A DNA stretch of 64,000 nucleotides, taken from positions 126,001-190,000 of the forward strand of contig NMRA01000449.1 in assembly GCA_002633005.1 (NCBI GenBank), in the 5' to 3' direction. Shown here piece after piece: positions 56,706 to 64,000 of this stretch. The first letter of the stretch is position 1. Each line of letters starts with the position of its first letter. The translations under genes were made by a program, and so were the position numbers. The DNA is from Phoronis australis. Taxonomy: Eukaryota > Phoronida > Phoronidae. The notes under the pieces are model-generated. The model saw nothing but the letters and a program-made list of their open reading frames with translations, did not search any database and had not been told where the DNA came from.

Positions 56706-57574
56706 ATAACGCCCATAGAAGCACACCGTGTGCAGTGCACTCTTGTTAATCAATTGAAAACTTTTATTGTGTGTCAACTTTGAAGAATGCACAAATCGCT
56801 TCACTTTTCGAGTATCCAGGTACTTCTATTGTATTTTTTAAAAATTTAATTAAAATGTTTCAACTTTACCAAATTAGTTTTTAAATTTGTACACCACGCA
56901 TCATAGTAGTACTTTGTGAATTAATGGGCAGCATTCAACTAACTGAACTCCCTATTTCACCGCGACTGCTTGTTGTCGCAACAAATAACAAAGAATAAAA
57001 TACTGTAACTGCTTTGAGGCTCCACTATATTCATTTATGTCACTGGAAACATCACATTTTAATTAGGCGCTGAATACCAAAGGTCAGTCTAGTTTGGTAT
57101 CAACAGTTGACAGGGTAAATGCCAGGAATACGCGTGACTTGTGGTCGACACTTGTCCAATGGACCAACTGAACCGCAATTTAGACGCATCTCTATTTTTT
57201 CCACAAATATTCTTTTTGGCAAGCATTCAGGACCTAATTTTCATTATACATTTGAAATACATATATTTACAAAATTGTGAATTTTTAAAATTCAACTACA
57301 GATGGACCCGTTATTGATAAAAGAGAAAACAAACTGGCTTTACTCTGAGTGAATGTGTGAATGAATGAGGTCATGGAAACCGAAAGATTACGCCGGTCTT
57401 GTGTTATTCTCGCATGAATGAACGTATAGAGAATACTAAGAAATTTACGCTCAATCTTTATGTATATTTTCTGTCATCCCTGTCCTTCCGTCCGGCGTCC
57501 AGTGCTCTATGTACATAATCCTAGGATGTATGTTCATGACATGTGGCACTTACGTACCATTTATGGATGGGACA

Positions 57575-58235
57575 TTTTCAGACGGGTCCGACTACCGATG
57601 TGTCGCCTAGTGACAATTTTAGATGTATACGTTTACTTCTTTACCTTCTGAGCTCCTTACAAATTTTCATGAATTTAGCAAATAGGTATCCATTTGTGAG
57701 GTGACACGACCTTTCCGTTTTCGGATAGAATCGAGATATGATGCGCCACTTGGTGGTCATTTTTGCTGTTTTCGCCTCTGTTTTTGGTGTCAACCTCTCA
57801 TTCAGCCATAACGTGATAATGAAAACTGGCATATATTTTCTTCCTGTAAAGTGGACGGCTTACAATGACTTTGAGACGACTCTGATTACTGTGGCGCCTC
57901 CAAGTGGCAGTTTTTTTGTCCTTGACTGTATATCCTAAGCCTTTTGCAGGATCTTTTTACAATTTTTGTCAATAATATTTATTTAAGTTGACAACGAACG
58001 ACGACGACGACTTTCGGACGGATTTGATGAACCATTGTGCCTCATAGTGGTAATTTTATTTTTTAATTTTCCTCAGTGTTTTCCAAGTTCTAGATTTTAC
58101 ATTTGGAAAATAGGTATCTCTTTTAAAAAGAAGCGATGACATTTTCAGATGAATTTGACGTAGTAGTGCACGCCACCTAGTGGCCATTATTATTCTGAAT
58201 TGAAAATTAGCCAACACAAGGTATCGCACGAAACG
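57575..58235 (+). repeat. Diverged tandem array of about 145 bp with a CTCF-like motif in each unit
   Basis: Units begin with a TTTCGGACGGGT-like string followed by CGCCWNNTAGTGGCAATTTT-like sequence, and recur near 57,579, 57,719, 57,872, 58,016 and 58,148 (spacings of about 140, 153, 144 and 132). The best motif, at 58,168-58,187, reads TGGCCACTAGGTGGCGTG on the minus strand. Similar units lie at 55,521, 55,741, 51,691, 63,217 and 63,580. Confidence 0.7.
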
Positions 58236-59703
58236 AAACAAGTCGCCCGGCGTTGATTAATTTCCGCATACATAGACCCTCGGCTTCTATTAAAAGGTGG
58301 TGTCTGTTAGAGGCTTCACGGTATTTAAGTTCAGGAATGTTAGAACAATACAGTATCTACTTATTGTATAAAAGTGTATTATTTTTTTCTATTGTAACCC
58401 ATTCCGCCTAAACGAAATTCTTAACTATAGTGGCTAAGGCTTAGAGGTGGCCGGGTCGATCCCGCCGAGACTCCGCGTAGCTCTAGATCTTAGATTCTTG
58501 GTAGAATTCAGAACTTCTCGAAAAAAAAATTCTCCCAATCCTGTGTCTTGGACACATGCTGGCGGACATGTCACATACACTGGGTGTTAGCAAGTCGTTC
58601 TTACGTATGTACGTCGTTCTAACGTTGGAGTATACTCGGGACGCGTTTGGGCGTAGTGCACTTCTATCTGCTCTCAATCATTTTGCGTCCAGTTCTTGAC
58701 GATGTGCTTCGTCAGATTCTTCCCTGAGGTCTAATTCTTTTTTGCTATGGTTTCCAGTTAATCGTTTACGAGTTAAAAATGTAGTGCTGTTATTCCGTCA
58801 TTGTGAGCTCCAAACCCCCGCCGTCGTAGGCAGACACTTGTACTTTGTGGGTTGTACTACCGCAAACGCCTTTTTAGGATGATGGTGCATGAGATAGACT
58901 TCTTAACTTTGGACAGAGCTATAAAACAACACAGTCAGCTCTACTTTCATGATTTATTAAAAATTTTCAATTCTCGTCGTTTTTTACCAAACATTCGCTG
59001 GAATCGAGGTCGCTCTTTACCATTTTTAGAGTTTTATTTTAAAATACTCTGCCGTATAACGCGTGAGGGTTTGGCTGCTGCTGCGGGAGTTAGTGCGTTC
59101 CATTCTACACTACTGCTAATATCTGCATTATCACTTTTCTCATCGAAAATATCTTTTTAAACCATTCGGGATAAATAGCAATACTGTCGGAAATATTCAA
59201 CCAGTCTTATAAAATGGACGGTGCACATTTTCCGGGTTTTCCTGCTATGAAAAACAACGCCAATCGAAATGTTCGTCTCATTCCTGTTGTGACCTTGACT
59301 TGGCCTCGTGGTTCAGTTATCTAAAGAGCCGAGTCCAGTTCACAAAAATCAAAATGTCGTCAACACCTATTGTCCATTGTCGTATCATTGTCGGCAGTGA
59401 CAACCGCTTGGAGCTCAACAAAATAACATTGAGAACAAATGTCGCAATTCGTTTTGGTACACCGACGCAATCTTAAGCGTGTTCGCAAAACAACTGACAA
59501 AACGAAGAAGTATTCTTAGTGAAAAATCCCAGCCTTCTTGTCATAATAGGGCGGTCTAATCGATGTAGGCCTACATGTACCTTGTACGGCCAATACTCGG
59601 CAGTGAGGTTGCCGCTCGCATCCCTGAAATACATCATTGTTTCGTCTCACTTTACCCTCGACCGTGGCTAAGGAAATTACGAATGTGTTTCAATTTGTTT
59701 CAG
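58236..59703. other. No gene seen; probable upstream intron of the GPR158-like gene
   Basis: A tRNA-like fragment (GTGGCTAAGGC, then GGGTCGATCCC) lies at 58,430-58,475 but is too short to call. The 102-codon frame at 58,852-59,160 is unrecognised. The last bases (GTGTTTCAATTTGTTTCAG) form a good splice acceptor for the exon at 59,704. Confidence 0.45.
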
Positions 59704-60657
59704 AATATTTACTTGAAGAATGGGAGTTGGTGGTTGTCTATTTCTTGCTGTATGTGCTACCCTCGTTCTAAAAACAGAAGCTGATCCATACGATTGGATG
59801 GAACGTGACGTGTTTGATACCGTTATGGATAAGCTCAGTTCAGTGAATGGAAAGAACTGTAAAATAAAATCAAAGGCCGAACTGACACTCCCAGAGGGCT
59901 CGGTATCAATGCTACCGCGGTCCAATCAATTGCTGGACACGTCGACTAGAGTGTTTCACAACCGGACGTGCACCCTTGCGTTGCATGACCAAGTGTTAAG
60001 TCGATCTTATTACTACAGCATATTATACAAACTCAGTAACACTACAACCACGTTCTGGAAGCAGCCTGGTTGGGAGTACGAATACTTCAGACAAACAGGA
60101 TTTGTAAATGGGTTATCATGGTGTATAAATCGAACTGGCTTATATTTTGATTATTTCAAACACTATCCTAACTGGATACCGAAGATAGCGTTGAACAACA
60201 CCATCGAACTGTTCGCGCCTATCGCGTTCCGATACGATGACACCCGCACGGCATTCATGCGCGAAAATAGCAATATTGGTGTTCGAAACTGGGACATAGG
60301 TGTCGGATCGTGGAGGAATTATACCGACAAGGAGTACAATTCTAACCATTGGTATTCCGCTTGGCTTCCGGACAAAATGGTCGACGAAATGCTGAAGGGA
60401 TCGTACACTGTTGGAATAAAACAATCCGACATTCCAGGTAAATGGAAATCTAGTGTTTACGAATCCCACACGTTCTTTGGACCTCCGTTAACGCGTCTTC
60501 AAGACAACGTCAATGTTCCAGTGAAGTTCACGCTACCGTATTTCGATTGTGGTAAACGCAACAAGTGGATGGTCTCAGCTGTTGCGCCTATCGTCGATTT
60601 GTTGCCGCGATATAGAACCGACGAAGAGATCAAGGAATTCGGTGAAAGTAAGCCAAC
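59704..60657 (+). CDS. GPR158-like exon with signal peptide and Cache ectodomain
   Basis: The start is the Met at 59,720: an in-frame TGA lies two codons upstream (59,714-59,716) and a hydrophobic signal peptide follows (GCLFLAVCATLVL), probably cut near TEA-DPYD. The mature part has five N-glycosylation sequons (residues 81, 107, 137, 159, 200) and at least four Cys, as expected for an extracellular domain. Notable stretches are LFAPIAFRYDDTRTAF (164-179), VGSWRNYTDKEYNSNHWYSA (195-214), TFFGPP (251-256) and TLPYFDCGKRNKWMVSAVAP (271-290). The exon ends two bases into a codon before donor GTGAGT at 60,658. The 313th codon of the open frame is thus partly intronic. Confidence 0.9.
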
Positions 60658-63600
60658 GTGAGTATATCTACATGTTTTGTTCTGCTATCATATACTCTCA
60701 CCACGTGGTCGCCGTTAGGCTCAGTGACGGAGCACTACCAAAATGAGTCGATTTAGCACTCTTTTTTACGTGTTGTTGCTTTGGATAGTCTGCTTGACGA
60801 TGGAACTATTATTTTCTTTCAGTGCATGGACAGTGTTAAACGTAGTTTGCCTAGAAACGTAGCCTTCCTTATAATTAGTAATTCATGGGGCATGAATCTT
60901 CCGATATCACCACCATTCTTTGGGTAGAGGTTACTGACTCTCGCTGGTTCCCTGCGTGCTTAGCCCAGCCAGCACGCAGGTATCACGCAGTGGCACGCGC
61001 TTTAGCATTGGTCGATGTAATCTTGGCAGTCATTGGTTAGCTTTACAACACCGTGAAAAAAATGGCAGACTGTGAATGATTTTAGCCTTGTCATGCAAGT
61101 GGCGTCGCAGCAACTATTTCGTTTGTGCAGTGATGTTTAATAGCCGCGTGCTTGAAGCACATACATGCACAGTAAACACATATTACGGTGTGTTATTCAT
61201 ACTGTTTAAGGACACTATCGTAAACAAAAGTCATCGACAGTAGAAAGATGCATTCCGAAAAGGCTCAATCACAATTTCTAGGCTTCACATTTCCTGAACA
61301 CAATTTTAAGCACCAGTTTGTCTGTACAACAGACCACATTTACACTTCAGTCCATCAGCCATGCCAGTTTGTTTGCGCAAAGCGCTGCCTGTTGACGAAT
61401 CGACTAGCCAATCAGAAACGCCTGTGTAAAAAAATTTACAGAGGATATTTAAGTGATACCTGCGTGCTGGCGCGGCTACCGCCCCACCTAGCGGCACGCA
61501 GGGAACCAGCGAGGTTACTGACTTCGACGGTTCCGCAGGGTTAATTGGTCAAACATCTGATTGGTTTTCGAAAACGATGACTTCAGGATTGTAGACCAAT
61601 CAGATGTCTTACACTTTTGACTCGAGAGAACCGACTGTCAATCAAGTGCAGCCAATGTGATACGACTTGTCGCCAGGTGGTGATAAAGTAGTTGATAGTC
61701 AACGTTTTGCGTACGTGAGAGTGGAAGTAAATGTAATGCTTGCTAAAAATACGGGTACTTTGCGAGCACTGACACGCCGTAAAATGTAACAATTTCAAAT
61801 GTAACAACTGTTACATTTTACGTCATTTTTACATTTTACGTTGCTAAGCCTCTCCTAAAATGTAACAAGTTGTTACATTTTATGTAGCTGTTACATTTCA
61901 CATCAAACGCATATGCAAGAAATGTACTATTGTTACATTTTACGAAATTGTTACATTTTACGGCGTATCAGAGCACCATGTCGTCAAATTGACAATTTTG
62001 TGCTGCACAGTATTCAAACGATACCCAAAAAATTATCAAAATGTTCGAAAATTAAAGAAATCGGGTTTTGCCCTTGTCAACCCTGACCAGTTGTAGGCCA
62101 AAATTAGAAACCAGGTTAAGCTAAAGATTGTTTCGTACTCTAACAAGGCTAAAAATTGTTAGTAAAATTATTTATAATAGAAAGATATATCACATTAATG
62201 GCACCGTACTGTTCCAGTTTCGTCGCCACTGCATCAATGGGAACTGACTTCCTGACGGTTGACATCAACCCGTGCCCAGCCGGGCCCGGAAATCCAACAC
62301 CGAACATTTTTGCCGGAATAGCACGCTGCAAAGAAACTACAATGGTTAGTGTTTGCTCTGGTTGCACAGCCATAAGCTCTCGCGTGGTCACTTATTACTA
62401 AAAATTTAGTTCAGGCAGCCGTTTCGTGAAAAGTTAATTAGGACTGAAATTCTCTGAATAAATGTTTACCCAAGTGATCACGAGCGCATCACACTTTAGA
62501 AATAATTCATAGAAACTATCCCAGGAACTACCTGTAGCAGTTATGTGTATGTTCACAGAGACTATGTACTTTTGCTCAGGTGAGATTTAGTTATTATTCA
62601 AAGATAGTTTTGTAGAGCGTATGACCAAGTTTCTGACTTAAGTCTTAAGTCACTTTTCATGAAACTGATCCCAGAGCTGCGTTCTGTAGACTTAAACATT
62701 CGAGAGAAAGGTTCAGGGGTCACTGGCTTCGTTTTTAATGCATGTCTTGCGCGTATCTTCCCCCATAGTGACGTCTGCGGCGGTGCCACAAGCCCAAAGC
62801 CAACTTATGGCGAATATCCATTGCTTCAGCCGATGTATTTTTGATGATATTTCACTGGAACTTTTAGAGCCTGCGTAGCTAAACAAACTCTTGACGACAC
62901 CGAACCTTTGAGTCAAGACACATATTATGCCAGTCTATAAGCGTGCCAACCTTCATTGACACATGACTGTACTTGATCGACTCGAACAGGTGGTTCCTAC
63001 TGACAAGGATCACACAATATTGTAAGAGTTGCAGATTCATGATTTTCTTAGGTTTGTGTGTGGGGTTGGGGGGGGGGGGGGGGGGGGNCGTCATCTCAGT
63101 CTGAGCGTCCGAGCATCAGCATACTAAGATGCTTTGTTTCGCCTACACTACTTGCAGGAGACGAGGTTAAAAAGATTTGTCAGACCCTTTTCTATCAAGC
63201 TGACGGTAGATGACGACGAGTTTCGCACCGATCCGACATGCGTACCGCTGTACACCTGGAGTCAATTTTAATTTTCAAAGTTTGCCTCTGTATCATTGCA
63301 TATTTAATTGATGGATGTTCATTAAACTTGGAAAATAGTTTTTGTTAAAAAATGACGACGCCTTAAATACCGTTATGAAAATTGGAAGATGTGTTCCTGA
63401 TGAACAGAGTGCGAATGACGTAAATTTTCGAAAGAGTTCCACTGTTCTGGGGCCTCTTAATGGTGATTTTGTTTGTTTTGCGTCCTCGGCTGTATTCCTT
63501 TTAACTTTTGTAAGACCTTTGTGAAAATGGTGATGTGTTTATATGAAGCTGAGTACGGTTGGTCATGAGTTTCCACCAACCAGACTACTGCTGTACACTG

Positions 63601-64000
63601 TATTGGCAACTTCATTTTTACGTTTACCACTGTATCTTTGGAAATCATAAATGAATCTCGTAGATCTTTGAAATTTTGCGTTGTTTAAGGGTTACCTGAA
63701 ATCGCGGTTGATTTTCCTGTCCCTACGCAGGTTGCCATAAGGTGCCGCCACTTTGAAAAAATGTATCTACAGCAGAGCTAGTGAATTTTTTTATTTCCAA
63801 CACTTTGGCAAATAAAAGCAAACTAGTTTTAATAAACTTCATAACAAGGCTTACTTCAAAACTGATTACCCCCAAATAATTAATTTTTAGGCAGTACACA
63901 CTGCCCGAACTGTGCAGAGCTACCTTATGCGCATCGTCTTTGAATGGCAGTTTCTACACGCAAGTTGAAGTTTGCGATAAAGCAGTCCGGCAAACAATCC
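59704..64000 (+). CDS. GPR158/GPR179-like class C GPCR, N-terminal part (runs off window)
   Basis: Two supported exons, coding from 59,720 to 60,657 and from 62,218 to 62,344, join in phase (split Thr codon) to give a signal peptide and a Cache-type ectodomain. GPR158 in vertebrates is a metabotropic glycine receptor on neuronal membranes, and related receptors are widespread in invertebrates. The call rests on the PYFDCG...WMVS..AP segment ending exon 1, followed in exon 2 by VDINPC and GIARCK, which lines up in order with the corresponding stretch of human GPR158 (VDIDQC, then GTHKC). The EGF-like and seven-helix parts are absent here and should lie past 64,000. An upstream non-coding exon is implied by the acceptor at 59,701-59,703. 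Ligand cannot be inferred. Confidence 0.85.
60940..61513. mobile_element. 574-bp inverted-repeat transposon with 10-bp duplication
   Basis: The exact 20-bp terminal inverted repeat is CTCGCTGGTTCCCTGCGTGC at 60,940-60,959 and its inverse at 61,494-61,513. GTTACTGACT flanks both ends (60,930-60,939 and 61,514-61,523). Just inside each end is a second inverted pair (CCAGCACGCAGGTATCA / TGATACCTGCGTGCTGG), so each end can fold into its own hairpin. There is no transposase, so it is non-autonomous. A 9-11 bp duplication is typical of Mutator-like elements. It sits in intron 1 of the GPR158-like gene, at the edge of a palindromic element related to 22,619-22,727. Confidence 0.88.
61521..61655. repeat. 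Palindromic element related to 22,619-22,727
   Basis: ACTTCGACGGTTCCGCAGGG, then ACATCTGATTGGT and its exact inverse ACCAATCAGATGT, ending at TCAAGTGCAGCCA. The 574-bp element lies directly to its left and probably inserted into it. Confidence 0.6.
61774..61966. mobile_element. 193-bp palindromic MITE built from TTACATTTTACG units
   Basis: The exact 23-bp terminal inverted repeat begins ACGCCGTAAAATGTAACAAT at 61,774 and is inverted at 61,944-61,966. Inside, TGTTACATTTTACG-like strings recur on both strands. No coding capacity and no clear target-site duplication. It lies in intron 1 of the GPR158-like gene. Confidence 0.85.
62218..62344 (+). CDS. GPR158-like second exon
   Basis: The acceptor TTCCAG (62,212-62,217) and donor ATG|GTTAGT bound 127 bases. 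One base completes the split Thr. Then comes FVATASMGTDFLTVDINPCP, followed by GNPTPNIFAGIARCKETTM. The VDINPC and ARCK segments are hallmarks of the region just after the Cache domain in GPR158-type receptors. It ends in phase 0. Confidence 0.88.
62345..63894 (+). other. Intron of the GPR158-like gene (or intergenic if 63,895 is not an exon)
   Basis: I looked for the expected Cys-rich EGF-like exon and found none. Two diverged copies of the 145-bp-type unit lie near 63,217 and 63,580. The rest is AT-rich. Confidence 0.5.
63067..63088 (+). repeat. Poly-G run ending in N
   Basis: An uninterrupted G run of about 20 bases (the TGGGGTTGGG lead-in adds more) ends in one N. True length and following bases are uncertain, so local coordinates may be off by a few bases. 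Confidence 0.85.
63895..64000 (+). CDS. Tentative third exon of the GPR158-like gene, partial
   Basis: An acceptor (TTTTTAGGCAG) precedes a frame open to the window end that would join in phase 0. It starts YTLPELCRATLCASSLNG and is Cys-containing. However, it does not resemble the GxGFxRGxYxCxC pattern expected next in this family, so it may be chance, an alternative exon or intron. Confidence 0.2.

Larger units (their letters stand above)
55540..57215 (+). repeat. Long dispersed repeat, interrupted copy
   Basis: Matches 51,486-52,250 from the GGCAGTTTTTGCATCC region to TAGACGCATCTC. It is split at the TTTTATGATATT site by about 910 foreign bases (55,796-56,705). This copy shares a GTGGCACGCCCTAGTGGCAG motif at its left. 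Confidence 0.82.

Noticed and set aside
58430-58475. Third tRNA-like sequence
   Set aside because: A-box-like and B-box-like strings are present but too close together for a tRNA body.
60140-60469. Minus-strand 109-codon frame
   Set aside because: Antisense to the large GPR158-like exon.
62149-62391. Minus-strand 80-codon frame
   Set aside because: Antisense to the GPR158-like exon at 62,218-62,344.
62659-62844. Possible GPR158-like exon between the second exon and the window end
   Set aside because: The 61-codon frame lacks the Cys/Gly pattern expected after GIARCK and has no suitable acceptor in phase.
1-64000. CRISPR arrays, bacterial operons or ribosome binding sites
   Set aside because: The window is eukaryotic: genes are spliced, repeats are transposons and minisatellites, and no regularly spaced identical repeats with unique spacers were seen.

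Overview
This is a gene-poor, AT-rich stretch of animal (metazoan) nuclear DNA. The evidence is multi-exon genes with GT-AG introns of about 150 to 2,800 bases, two tRNA-like SINE heads, and many short inverted-repeat transposons. The gene families and repeat style suggest a marine invertebrate, but the sequence alone does not settle the species. Most of the longer open frames are chance frames, antisense shadows or transposon debris.

Two genes are well supported. (1) On the minus strand, 24,852 down to 10,148, nine exons join in phase into nearly all of an SLC17-family transporter (sialin/VGLUT type, about 493 residues recovered). Only a short 5' exon is missing. (2) On the plus strand, from 59,704 past the window end, is the 5' part of a GPR158/GPR179-like class C orphan GPCR. 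One large exon carries the signal peptide and the Cache-type ectodomain. A second exon carries the VDINPC...GIARC segment. The transmembrane exons lie beyond the window. The genes diverge and are separated by about 35 kb with no convincing gene.

Weaker coding signals are a THAP-like first exon at 2,466-2,531 (+), a frameshifted THAP-domain relic at 56,235-56,477 (-) lying in an insertion inside an older repeat, and an unrecognised 132-residue frame with a good start context at 1,062-1,460 (-).

The rest is mainly transposon-derived. Best defined are a 676-bp foldback element with an 8-bp target-site duplication (16,387-17,062), a 574-bp element with 20-bp terminal inverted repeats and a 10-bp duplication (60,940-61,513), a 193-bp palindromic element (61,774-61,966), a 990-bp element with a 5-bp duplication and an internal tRNA-like sequence (42,320-43,309), a foldback of about 1.16 kb (46,333-47,497), and a 35-bp perfect hairpin flanked by an 8-bp duplication (51,119-51,153). 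A diverged tandem array of about 145 bp (57,575-58,235) repeats a CCACYAG-type motif resembling a CTCF core. A repeat of about 800 bp occurs intact at 51.5-52.3 kb and interrupted at 55.5-57.2 kb. The two solid genes have no evident functional link beyond both encoding membrane proteins.
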